DNA of 64,000 bases from Tremella fuciformis (taxonomy: Eukaryota > Basidiomycota > Tremellomycetes > Tremellales > Tremellaceae): assembly GCA_032768795.1 (NCBI GenBank), contig CP136496.1, forward strand, positions 1-64,000, given 5' to 3'. The stretch's first letter is position 1. Each line of letters starts with the position of its first letter. Of this stretch, positions 34,828 through 46,104 are shown in pieces. Made by a program: the position numbers and the translations under genes. The notes below the pieces were generated by a model, which was not told where the DNA came from, searched no databases, and saw nothing but the letters and a program-made list of their open reading frames with translations.

Positions 34828-37455
34828 ATGTCCCCCTCGGCGCCCTCTGGGTCTCAGATCATTCGTGGGCAGCACAGAATCACCGTTCTTACCGATGGCC
34901 TCATTCGTATGGAAAGTGCCCCAGACGGCAAGTTCGAAGATCAAGCATCAACCTTTGCAATCAATCGTTCTCTGCCCACACCCAAATATGAACTCGTGAC
35001 TCTTGACGATGGCTCGTTGGAAGTCACAACGGACAAGTTTCACCTGAGATGGGACGGCAAGGCGTTTGCGCCATGGAGCCTGGTCGTGATGCTGCGCGAC
35101 AAGGGTGGGTGGCCGATGTGTTCAGGTCTGACTCCAGGCTCCAAGATGGGCGATACCAACCAGTATCGATATGGTGACCTCCCCAAGACTCTCGGGGGAA
35201 CATATCGCACCCTGGACGGGGTAGACGGGCGCTGTGAGCTCGGCTCGGGCGTTGTCTCCCAAGTGAGTATAGGCATGAATCATAACATCCCTGACCCCAG
35301 TTTGGAATGGCTGTCATCGACGACAGCGGTAGCATGCTCCTGACCAAGGACGGAGGGGTAGCGGCCAGACGAGCGGGCAGCACCGACGTCTACCTCTTCA
35401 CCTACGGACTCGACTACCGCGCGGCTCTCGACGCGTTCTACAAAGTGTCTGGAAACACCCCGTTGATACCGCGCTGGGCGTTGGGCAACTGGTGGTCAAG
35501 ATACTGTAAGCGCACTTGTCAGAACGCGAGTAACCTCAGATGCCTACACCGCCGAATCATACCTACGACTGATGGACAAGTTCAAAGAAGAACGCATACC
35601 CCTATCCGTCGCCGTGCTCGACATTGACTGGTAAGTGATCGAGGGTAAGCAAGGTTGACTCTAGGCATCTCATTGACGTACCGACCGACTACGGCACCGG
35701 ATGGACAGGATACACGTATGTCCCATCCGTAGCCTGCAACTGACATCAGGTGGAACGAGGAGCTTTTTCCCGACCACGTATCTTTTCTCAAGGAGCTTCA
35801 TGACCGCAAACTCAAGGCAACTCTCAACACTCATCCCGCCGACGGTGTACGCGCGTTTGAGAAACCCTACGAGGAGATGTGTCGGGCGCTTGGCCGCGAT
35901 CCTAAAAGCAAGAAGGTATCTCACTACACCCTACACTCGTCTCGTCGGCTCATGTATAGCCCATTCCCTTCCAGTGCACCAAGCCTAGCTTTATGGAGAA
36001 CTACTTCAAAATCCTGCATCATCCCCTCGAGGACGATGGTGTCGACTTTTGGTGGCTCGACTGGCAGCAGGGCGCAGACTCGGAAGCGCCTGGGATCGAC
36101 CCTCTGTGGATTCTCAATCACTACCACTATCTCGACTCGGGCAGAAGGGGGGACAGACGTTTCACATTCTCGCGCTATGCCGGGCCGGGAAGTCATCGGT
36201 ACCCCATTGGTTTTTCCGGGGTGAGTCGCATTCGATTGCCTCGGGCTCATTGCAGGACACCGTCATCACATGGGACAGCCTCGCCTTTCAGCCCGAGTTC
36301 ACAGCATCTGCCAGTAACATTGGCTACGGTTGGTGGTCCCACGACATCGGGGGACACTATTTCGGTATCAAAGACAACGAGCTCATGTCGCGATGGGTTC
36401 AACTCGGTGTTTTCTCTCCGATCCTCCGTCTTCACTCCTCTCACAGCCCGTTCAACACTCGTGAACCGTGGGCTTTTAGCAAAACGTGCCAGGCGGTCAT
36501 CACCAAGTGTCTGCAGTTCCGACACCGGCTGCTTCCGTACCTGTACTCGGCGGTCGTCCGAGCGGCCTCTGGTCGGAACATCGTCGAGCCGATCTACTAT
36601 GATTATCCTGCCACTCCTGAAGCGTACAGGTTTAAGAACCAATTCTTTTTTGGCGGACAACTCCTCGTCGTTCCGATAACCTCTCCGTCAGACCCTAAGA
36701 CAGGACTGGGGCAAACGCAAGGTTGGCTGCCGCCTGGGCGCTGGGTGGATATCTTCACCGGGACCGTCTACGACGGAGATCGAATCCTGACCTTTCACCG
36801 CTCTGTCGACGACTACCCTGTTTTTGCCAAAGACGGCGCCATCTTCCCCTTGGATGGGCGGGACGGGGCCGACATTGAGAATGGATGCGGGATCCCCGAC
36901 CATATCGAACTCAATCTAGTCGTTGGCGCGGACGGCGAATTCGAATTGCTCGAGGACGATGGCACTGGATCGGATCTTCAAGAAGCGGTCATCTCCAGAA
37001 CTCCCATCAAGTACGACCAGGGCGGTCTCACCATAGGCCCAACTGAGCATCCCCTACTTGACAAACGCACTTGGTCGGTCCGTCTACACTCCTATCATTC
37101 ACAAGAATCGCTCTGGCTCGACACGGATGGGGTCACGCTTGCACAAGAACTCTCCCTGGATGAACAAGGCCGAGTCCATCTCGGATCGTTCCCGGCAACG
37201 GCCACTCTATCGCTCAAGCTCCCTCCAATCCCGAGCTTGACAGGTCGTGATCCCCGCCCGGCGATTTTCTCGCTGTTGACCTCTGCGCAGGTTGAGATCG
37301 CCACGAAAGACGCAATCTGGAATATTGTAAATCAAGATCTGGACTCGACGTCGGTTCGGCTCAAGACACTCACAAGTCTCAGAGGAGTTGCCGATGATGG
37401 CCTCAAGAGCGCCATAGAAGAGTATCTGACCGCGGACTTGCGGGAGAGAACATAG
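34828..37455 (+). CDS. Glycoside hydrolase family 31 (alpha-glucosidase-like)
   Basis: The multi-exon gene starts MSPSAPSGSQIIRGQHRITV (ATG 34828) and ends at 37455. The first intron begins after GSGVVSQ (donor about 35263) and small introns follow to about 36255. The catalytic barrel shows PLIPRWALGNWWSRY, VAVLDIDWHLIDV, GTGWTGYTWNEELFPD, LKATLNTHPADGV, the nucleophile strand DFWWLDWQQG and the acid/base motif WWSHDIGGHYFG. LPYLYSAVVRAASG and EPIYYDYPATPEAY come later, then the C-terminal beta domain (GGQLLVVPITSP, GRWVDIFTG). There is no signal peptide, so it is intracellular and fits the divergent sugar permease. GH31 also holds xylosidases and sulfoquinovosidases; alpha-glucosidase is the default call. 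Confidence 0.9.
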
Positions 37456-37646
37456 ACATTCCAAGATGGGACCAGTACGATACATCGTCTCCGATAGGTG
37501 TTCTTCTAAGCGGTTTCTGCCCACGAAGCAGGTCGTTTTATCTCTCTAGCCAGTTCTGTGCATAGAGGAGCAGAGATATCTATGTGAATGTTCTTTTTGA
37601 GCGCCATCCCATTCCACTGTCATACCATTCGCTGCCCCCTGCTTCG

Positions 37647-39738
37647 CTAGTACTTCACATCCGCCAGGTCCACATCCAGCATTTCGCTGTTACCAACGGC
37701 GATCGTGTGCACCTGCTCCACTTCACCTTCTGCGTCCGTGGCCGGCTTGGGTCGATAGCTGTGGGAGAAAAGATAACCCGCCACACACAGGCCGATAGCT
37801 TGGACTGCTCTACGCCATCAGCCGAGATTTGGGTCGGATACTCACAGGGCCACCGCCGAGATTTTGTATCCCACTTTGTAGTGAGGTGCCTCGTTGGCCG
37901 GGAATGCAAGAATGGGTATCCAAGAATTGAAATCTGGGCTCAGTGCCATTCAACTGTTGAAGACGAGCTGACAATAGATGGACTGTCGTTAGCTGAGTTG
38001 GACACCTGAATTATGACTCACAGAACTGAGGATACCTATGATTACAACGCGGGTTTCGGCGTTTTCCGTGAGTAGCTCGTTGATCCATACAATCAGGAGT
38101 GCGCCGTTGTTCGACTCGGCAAAGTTGAGGTAGAAAGCTGCGGATTAGACTAGCTACCTCGTCAACACCCACCGGCTAGCTTTAGGGTCCTGCTCTTCGG
38201 CCAAGCCGCCAGAATCGCGTTCCCCACAAATGAGATAACCGAGGCGCCCGCCACCCAAGCCCATCGGTTCCGTGTGAAGTCCGATCCCCACGCTTGCATT
38301 AGGCCGACAGCGAGACCAAGTCCAAAGCCGCCTGTGGGAAGGAGGTTGATTTTCTGCGGGTCAGCACCATCTCATGCAGATTCAACTCACCGCGAGCGAG
38401 TATTTCTCCGCCTTGAGAAAGAGGTTGAAGAACAAGTAGCCTTGGTTCCTGCGGGTCAGAGCCATGCCAGATTACTATGATCCACCAACCCCAGGCCCCA
38501 CATCTGCCGTCAGCTATGCGATATGCGAGTCTGTAAACCTACCGCATAGGGGATGAACATGATCCACAGCACGGGTGACTTGAGCGCCTTTTTGACAATC
38601 TTAAGCGTGAGCTTGCCGGCGGGGGCTCGACGCGCCTCCAACAGTCGTCTCTCGACAATGTCGATGTCCTTTTCCCTCAACCAGAACTTCGATCTAGGAT
38701 TGGGGTCCGATGGAGTGTCCGGGAAGAGGAACATGCCTATGATGGCAATCCCGATCGAGATGCATCCGTCCACGATGAAGAGCCACTGTCGTTGAGAGTC
38801 GAGCGCCTTGAGAGCTGGCGTACTCACCTGCCACCCCGCCCGTCCAGCCTTCCCCTCGAGGCCAAGGACGGCAGTCTGAAGGTAGCCTAATTTTCAGCGG
38901 AGTCCTGAAGGTATGACCCACCTGAGCACATCGTCCCGACCGACGCCCCGGATATAAAGATGAAGCTTCGCTGCTCGTCAGCGGGGTCATCCGCGTTGAC
39001 GCACCTTGGCAAGCTCGGAAGGGGTATACCAGCAGCCAAGCAGATACAGAATCCCTGGGTAAGCTAGAAGTCAGCTTTGTTTCAGTCGGGTGCGATACGA
39101 ACACGTTGCCTCGGCAAGACCGATAAGAAATCTATCGTCAGCCTGTTCGTGACCTCTAGTACCCACCTCAGAGCGTACAACGTCTTGACATTCTTGGCGA
39201 TCGCACAGAGCATGACCAGCACCGACCAAGTGATTTCCAGTGCCGGGAGAAAGATGGACGGCTTGAATTTGCGCATCTTCCCGATCAGTATGATCAGTAT
39301 GGAATCGGCCTGCGTCACCCACGAGAAGCGGTCCCGGCACAGACCCCGCATAGTATCCCACTGAGTGTGAGAAGTGCGCGACACGAACTCACGCACCCGT
39401 GAAAAGCGAAGTCAGAATGTTATACTGGACACCGGTAAAGCCGAGTGCCTCCTTCATGCCGGACGCGTCTATGGTGAGCTCAACCCCGAGACGCCGACTC
39501 ACAAGCATTGCTGATGTTGGCCTGGTCCAGGTATTTGCCAAAGTAGGTGATGAACGCGCAAACAAGACTGAGCATCAGATCCGTCGTGGAAGTGGACCTA
39601 CAGGGTGGCATCGAGTCGTCGTACAGTCGCTCGCTCTTCGGCCGTCTTGTCGTCATAATCCCAGACGACGCGCTGGACCTTGACCCAGACGGAGACCTTT
39701 TCCTGATCGTTGCGAGGCGTATCTTGAACTTCAGACAT
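37647..39738 (-). CDS. MFS anion:cation symporter (pantothenate/Fen2-like)
   Basis: The ATG at 39738 opens MSEVQDTPRNDQEKVSVWV. After a small intron the helix-1 signature ITYFGKYLDQANISNAY, typical of Fen2/Dal5-type permeases, follows. LYALRWVLEVTNRLTI-like and IEGSLLIILIGKMRKFKP segments, FIVDGCISIGIAIIGMFLFPD, KALKSPVLWIMFIPYAVGLQ and the final AVQAIGLCVAGYLFSHSYRP lead to a tail ending LADVKY (stop at 37647). At least eight introns are implied. It is divergent from the amidohydrolase at 39972 across 233 bp. The substrate is likely a small carboxylate; no more can be said. Confidence 0.83.
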
Positions 39739-39971
39739 GTTTGACCGAGCGCTGCATGTGGCCTCCCATGGCTATGGCAAGATATATGCGATTTCGTGCA
39801 AAGTCAAACCCGAGACTGGCCTCGCGATATCCGACATGTACCCCGCTCAGTTCCTCGCTAACGCCGATTGCCAATCGGTCCAGTCCGGCCGGATAGCCAC
39901 GATTTGGACGTTCCACAGCGAGTCTCAATGCATAACACAGTCATGCCGAGAAGGTCTATTCCCCAGGCAAC

Positions 39972-41495
39972 ATGAAGCACGACACGACCGATAACCGCCC
40001 GCTCAAGTGAGTTGCTCAAGGAAGCGCTGTTGTTGACCGGCAGCGACCCCACATTGACCCATCCGTGGAAAGTCGGTCCAGTCGAGGCGGTTACTTTCCT
40101 GAATGCCGTGGTCGTCGACGCGGGGTCAGCGTCGCTGCTCGGAGAAGGCAGACCACAGCTCGTCGTAGTGGAGCATGGGAACATCAGCTATGTAGGCGAG
40201 GACACCACACGTGCAAAGGGACTGGTGGTCGATATCAAGCACCGTTATCTCTGCCCGGGCCTCATCGATACCCACGTCCACATCGCAGCTGTACCTGGTG
40301 GCGTGGTGAGTCTCCAAATTTCGGACCCGCTAATCTGTAGGGCCACAAGGAGATGATGGCCATACCCCCCGAGGTCGTCTCACTGCGCTCGACCTACGTC
40401 CTGAAGAAGATGCTCGAACGCGGCTTCACCACGGTTCGTGACGTCGCCGGAGCTAGCAAGAACATGGCCATCGCCCTCGCCGAGGGATTGGTAGAGGGAC
40501 CCCGCCTGTTCCAGGGCGGTCTCGCTCTGTCGCAGACATGCGGCCATGGGGACTTTGGACCCCCTGCACAATCCTGTTGTGGGGGTCATAGCAATATTGT
40601 CGCCCATGTCTGCGATGGAGTCCCCGCAGTGCTCAAAGCGACACGCGAGCAGATACGAGCAGGTGCCGACCACATCAAGATCATGTGCGGTGGGGGGTGG
40701 GTGTCTCCTGCTCAAGCATAGCTGACATTAGCGTGGCGTCGGTCGCAGACGGTCTCGACACGGTTCAGTTCACTCCAGAAGAGCTGCGGGCGATCACCCA
40801 GACTTGCGACTTTATGGGGGGTATACATGTAGGTACACTATGGCCTGCAAAAGGAAAGCTTATCCCAGACTACCGCCCACGCCTATACGTCCAGAGCCGT
40901 TCGTCACGCCATTGACAATGGCGTCAAGGGGATCGAGCACGGCAATCTCATCGATCAAGCCACGGCTGTATATATGGCAGAAAAGGGGATCTTTTACACC
41001 CCCACATTGGCCGTGTCCCGCTCGACCAACCGACCGCCGTTCAACAAGACCATCTCGGCGGATCAGCTGGCAAAGAATCAAAGAGTCATGGATGGAGGAG
41101 CCAGAGCTCTCAAAGTGGGCATTTGCTGCTGGTATAGCGCTGATTGTAGTACGCCTACGACGCCGGTGTCACCATGTGCTATGGAAGCGACATGCTGGCT
41201 TCCAAGCACCCGCTCCAATCTGAAGAATTCTCGGTACTCGCAGAGTACCTGCCGTCCCCAGTCGTTTTACGAATGGCAACTATAAATCCTGGTAGGTGTT
41301 TGACACGTACGACGCGTGCTGAGATTAGCCAAACTGCTTCGGCAGGAAGGGAAGCTCGGCGTCATCGCTCCGGGGGCTGTGGGCGATATGATAGTGCTCA
41401 AATCGAATCCCTTGGATGATATTACTATACTGGACGGCGGCGATGAGATCCTCGGCGTTATCCAGGGCGGCCGACAGATGCATTGGCGCTTGTAG
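39972..41495 (+). CDS. Amidohydrolase-superfamily hydrolase (imidazolonepropionase/prolidase-like)
   Basis: The gene begins MKHDTTDNRPL (ATG 39972), and a small intron joins to DPTLTHPWKVGPVEAVTFLNAVV. Metal-site motifs of the superfamily are present: CPGLIDTHVHIA (first two His), HAYTSRAVRHAIDNG and KGIEHGNLID (further His), and the catalytic Asp in CYGSDML. The C-terminal beta-sandwich ends LGVIAPGAVGDMIVLKSNPLDDI and LGVIQGGRQMHW, typical of this hydrolase group. About five small introns occur. The enzyme hydrolyses C-N bonds of amides or cyclic amides; the substrate is unknown. It shares an intergenic promoter with the divergent Fen2-like permease, which may import the substrate. Confidence 0.87.
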
Positions 41496-41719
41496 AGATT
41501 AGGCAGTACAATCATGCATAGTTGCATTCATGCAAAGCCTCCGCTGGGCCGACCCTGAGCTTATCGTGACTCAATTCTGCCGGAACTACTGTAGCGATGC
41601 AACTTTAGTCTCTCGCCAGCTTTATGTCCAACATGCCCCGGTCTCAAAGGATGCGGTCTCTCCCTCTGGTAGGTCCGCCTAATGGTCGTGTGTGCTGACC
41701 TCTGTCATCCAGCGCCGAC

Positions 41720-43750
41720 ATGCCTGCAGGGTCTCGCTTCATCAAAGCCTGCAACCTGTGCCATGAACGGAAGATCAAGTGTGATGGTAGACTACCTCGA
41801 TGCGGGCCGTGCGCCCGCACAAACCTCTCCGAGTGCAACATGGATGACTCGGTGATGTGGACGACAGCCCATGTCCGGGATCTTGAAGCAAGAATTGACT
41901 GGCTCGAAGGGCTAGTAGGCTTGGCCTTTGAGGACGGCGGCATGGTGCAAGGTTTCCCGACTGGGACCGCTATGCAGGTAAAGGGGGCAGGGCGCACGGG
42001 TGCGAGCAACGGGTCTGATCTGTTTGCCGAAGAGATAGGACTGCTAAGTCTACGTGCTAGCGGATCCTACAGTCAGTCATGACTGGCTAAGCCTTGTCTA
42101 ACGACCAGTCGGGAGCATGTCTGGCATCACCCTCGGGCGCCTCGTGGCCTCGGCCATAGCCTTCCATGGTCAGGAGAGCTGCTTGTTCAGTGTCCCTTCC
42201 GACGAACACGGCATGGCTACACCTCGACCCCCATTTGGCACAGCCTATCCCCCTTTCCACCTCGCCAGTTCGTACGTCTTATCCTATCTGTCTCGGGTAC
42301 ACCGGTGGTACCCATTCCTCGACATATCTCGGCTCGGCTCTGACCTCTCCGCGGTCTACTCGGACCGCACCAGCTTGGACGACTCGAGACGCTTCACACT
42401 GATGCTGGTATTCGCTCTTGGTTGCGGAGACGGTCTGGACCCCAACTCGGCCGATGACTACCTTCAATCCGCTCTCCCATTTCTGCCCGCCGCCCTCGCC
42501 GAACGTTCGATCGATACTGTTCGATGTATTTTGCTACTCTGCATGTTCAGTCTTCGATCCTGGACAGGCGGCCTCGACGTTTGGCAGTTGGCGGGACATG
42601 GCGTCCGCCTCGCCATCTCGTTGGGTCTCACGAGGAACAGCTATACCTGGGAGTCGGATGAGAGGGAGCGCGAGGCGCGTCGCAGAGTCTGGTGGTAAGT
42701 CGACAGCAACAGTCTGCGCTGACACCGCAGGGCAATGTATGCTGTGGAGAGGCTGGTGGCGACCGATACTGGTCGTGTGCTTGCTATACGAAACGAAGGT
42801 CCGTCAACACTTAATTTAAGTCGCTCACTGCAGGTATCGATGCACATCCCCCGAGAGAAATCGAAGAAACTCTACCGGACGCTCTTCAAGACTTCCTGCA
42901 CCAGCCAGATTACCGGATGGACCTGCGACCTGCCATACATCTCATAGCCCAGCGGCGTCTTCTAGGCGACATAATGGAATGCGTATACGTGACGTGAGTC
43001 GACAAACGGAGCTCAACTGACCCCAGACGCCCGGCCGACCGTCCGTCCATGTCCATCGAGGAAACGTCGACTCGTGTCGCCACATTACAAGCTACTCTTG
43101 TCCGCTGGCAACAAGACGCCCTCAAACTGGATCTGAAGAGAAGCGCCGACACCAAAGTGATTCAGCTAGCGTTTCATAGCGCCACCCTCCTCCTGCACTG
43201 CCCGTCCCCTTCATTCCCTTGTCCTCCACCAGAGGTTCTGGAGGTTTGCATGGTCGCCGCGAGGGGAACAATCTCTATCGGGGCTGCGACCGTCCGCGAA
43301 GGTGCCGAGAACGAGGTCATGCCGGGTTGGGCAGGGTTTCGATTCATCTTTAACAGCGGATTGGTCCTGATGTATTGCTCATGGTGAGTAGCTCGTTATT
43401 TTGCTGCTTACTCCAGGGCCGGCGTGACCTGCCCGAGTGCAATCAAACCCGGAGTCGACACCATATCCGATCCTGACATTGACGCGTCAGTCCAAACACT
43501 CAAAACGCTTAGGCAACGTCATGGGCTATCGACTGTTCATGTTGACCTGTACGAGCGGGTAGTTGCTGCTGTCACGCGGATCCTATGCCAACCCCTCATT
43601 GACATTCTGGGAGGCCCCCCGGACATGGTCAATGTTGCGACGGTCGCCCTGGACATTGGACTAGCCCCTTCAGACGGGCTCGAGCTGGATCAGTATGCGG
43701 TCGACTTCATCAATCGACTGCTGAGCGGGGAAGACATCATGATGGCATAG
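41720..43750 (+). CDS. Zn2Cys6 fungal transcription factor
   Basis: The zinc cluster is C11NLC14HERKIKC21DGRLPRC28GPC31ARTNLSEC39, followed at once by a dimerisation coiled coil (VRDLEARIDWLEGLVGLAF). The fungal regulatory domain is clear in LSRVHRWYPFLDISRLGS, FALGCGDGLDP, GGLDVWQLAGHGVRLAISLGLTR and EREREARRRVWW. The protein ends at 43750, only three bases from the stop of the convergent aminotransferase. At least five introns are implied. An upstream ATG at 41635 is separated by a spliceable segment but does not join in frame, so that would be a 5' UTR intron. The target genes probably include neighbours; this is inference. Confidence 0.88.
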
Positions 43751-43753
43751 TCA

Positions 43754-45050
43754 TTAATGATAGCCATTGGCCTTATTGAGGACGGTGTATCTCTTGGCAA
43801 AGGGGCGATCACAGTCTGCCACCTCGGCCGTCACCGCCTCTCTCCCTCGCGCAATGTCCGCCTCGGCATCCTGTGCGTACAGTTGACGAATGTAGGAGAC
43901 CAGAGGTCCGGGTGCGACCCCGTCTGCCCTGTTAGCTGCATCTGTGTTCGATACTCACCTCCGATCTTCCTGCCGTCTACCATGACCACGGGCAGCTGCG
44001 CTGGGAACGTCCCTGTGCAAAAGGCCTGCTGTCAGTCATGACATCGCTTGGGGAACGCACCTCGACGGCCCCGTAGACCTCGGTGAGGGAGAAATCCTGC
44101 TCGTACACCTTGATACCAGCTGCACGGCACACTTCGATGACCTTTCTCCTAGTGATACCCTGCATCTGGTTGTTCTTGGTGGGACTCCAGATCACCAACT
44201 TTCCCTCGTCCTCGCCTGTCCCCTCTCGAACAATCATGAAGTTGGTCGAGTTGCACGTTTTGACATACCCGCAATGGTCCAACATCAATGCCTCGTCGCC
44301 GCCAAGGACGTTGGCCTGGATGCACGCCTGGATGTCGGTCGCCTTGGACATGTGATTCCACCTGCCCTCAGCTTTACCCACGATCAAGACCTACATTTCA
44401 TCCTTGACGTCCGGTGACCCGCGTCTGACATGAACAGTCACGAGCTTGATGCCGCGAGAATTCATCGCAGGGTCTGACTTTTTGTACTCTGCGATGATCA
44501 CGATGAGCGGCAGCTATGCGTAAGCTGTGACTCTGTGATGGAACCTACGCCGATGGTCGAGAGAGGATTTTGGTGTGGCGTGTCCTTGAGCCTGCTCTCA
44601 GCTCATCGCATGTTCCGAAGACGTACCCGCGGGACACCATGAGCCGGATGTGAACATCGTTGGAGCTTTGCATACCCTGTCCGTCAGAAAGGTCGAAACC
44701 TCTCACCCACGTTCGCATCGATGACCTGATGTATCATGTTGAGCAGCTGCAACCTGGTACATCCCATGTCCATGTCTGTTGTCAGGACAGATATCAACAG
44801 GGAGCTTACACATTGCTTTTGCGCTTTCAAACAACCTGTTCAGATGGTCCTTTGCATACTGCACCACGCCCTGCTTGACCCTGATACCCTCCCAGATCCC
44901 ATCTCCCAGCATGAACGCCGAGTCGAATACGCTGACAGTGGCTTCTGCACGAGGCACAAGACTAAACTTGGCTGTGACACCATCGCGCAGGCCGATGAGG
45001 ACGCTGGCGTTGGCGGGATTGGGAATAACAGAGTGAGTCGCAGCGCCCAT
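43754..45050 (-). CDS. Class IV PLP aminotransferase (branched-chain / D-amino-acid type)
   Basis: The spliced frame starts MGAATHSVIPNPANASV (ATG 45050). It carries the class IV fold: SVFDSAFMLGDGIWEGIRV, YAKDHLNRLFESAKAM, the catalytic lysine in WNHMSKATDIQACIQAN, GGDEALMLDHCGYV, NSTNFMIVREG, and TRRKVIEVCRAAGIKVYEQDFSLTEVYGA. The C-terminal exon reads GDGVAPGPLVSYIRQLYAQDA and stops at 43754. The usual acidic residue before the N-STN motif is replaced (VKTCNSTN), which may reflect substrate range. Six or so small introns occur. An in-frame ATG at 45104 is an alternative start. It transaminates small 2-oxo acids; the exact substrate is unknown. Confidence 0.87.
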
Positions 45051-45359
45051 CGTGCACAACGGACGGTCAGGTCGAGATCGAATGCGATCTAAGAATATGT
45101 GCATCTCGCCAGTCTCCTCACTGGCACGCTTGCAGATTCAATTGCAAACAGCCCGGACGGGGCCGAGAATGCACTTAGGCCCAGACCGAGGATGACCAGT
45201 TCGCAGTCCTCGGTATAAGCGGCCATTCAGGGCAACTCTTCCAATTAACCACAATCCATTGCTTCGCCTTGATGGGCTTTTTGCGGTGCCCTAGGGTATT
45301 GGGAGGTCGGACCTTTGGCGCCTTCTAGCCAGGCTCGCTTGAACTAGTGACTGCATCGT

Positions 45360-45896
45360 CTAGACCGCCAACAACGCCCAATCGGGCACGCGCTCTCCCC
45401 ACTTTGAAAACGCCTCCACGCCCAGGTCCTTTGCCACTATCTGCATCTGGTCAACCACCTCCGGGGGCCCCCAGGCCCTCTTTGTTTCCAAAGTTAAGCT
45501 GACCCATCGTCCGCCCGTCCGGTCCGACAACCGGAATATTATAGATACAGGTCACACCCATGGCATAACTACTTCGCCATGCGGGGAAATTGTTCTTCAC
45601 GTCGGCGGCGGTAGGACTGAGCATGGGCTGCTGCGCATCGATCACGACCGTACGGCAAAAGTGGTCCGGTGAGACGGTATGCTCGGCGAACAGGGGCATG
45701 TATTTCTGGCGATGAATTTAAATCCTACGGTGAGACCCACCTCGTTGCACGTGTAGATACGCTGCAGAGCGTTTCTGTCGGGGATCCACGCCAAGGCGGT
45801 GAAGTTGATGTAGCCAAACCTTTGTTGAGCGGTCGCAGCCAGAGCATCAAATTCGACCGCATTCCCGCCGTTCTTTGACAACTGCTTGGTCTGCAT
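45360..45896 (-). CDS. Small GAF-domain-like protein, reading frame ends early
   Basis: Exon 1 (45896-45741) and exon 2 (from 45705) join in phase across a 35-nt intron. The fold looks like a free-standing GAF domain: RFGYINFTALAWIPDRNALQ, RIYTCNE, PLFAEHTVSPDHFCRTVVID, SYAMGVTCIYNIPVVGPDGR and MGQLNFGNKEG. In the present sequence it stops at 45451 after GLGAPGGG. A single-base shift in the run CTGGGGGCCCCC would instead continue as PPEVVDQMQIVAKDLGVEAF to a stop at 45360, giving a more usual GAF C-terminus. It is either a frameshifted gene, a sequencing error in a homopolymer, or a real short form. The ligand is unknown. Confidence 0.6.
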
Positions 45897-46104
45897 CGCG
45901 GGTTGACGAGTGACTAGAGAAGAACGTCTCCGTTCTTATCACGCCAAGACCGGACAAGGGGATTTGAGGTCAATCGCTTGTGCCGAAGCGCTACGCTTGG
46001 CGCGCTCGCTTCGTCCGAATACAGATACTGTATAAGCGCTATCATAAAACCACTCACCTCTTTCCACACACACACACCCCTCCAAAGACACACACAGAGC
46101 CGCC

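Noticed and set aside
34828..37455. Calling the GH31 enzyme a sulfoquinovosidase
   Set aside because: The neighbouring sulfur genes make it tempting, but I cannot identify the sulfonate-binding residues from sequence alone, so it stays a GH31 alpha-glucosidase-like enzyme.
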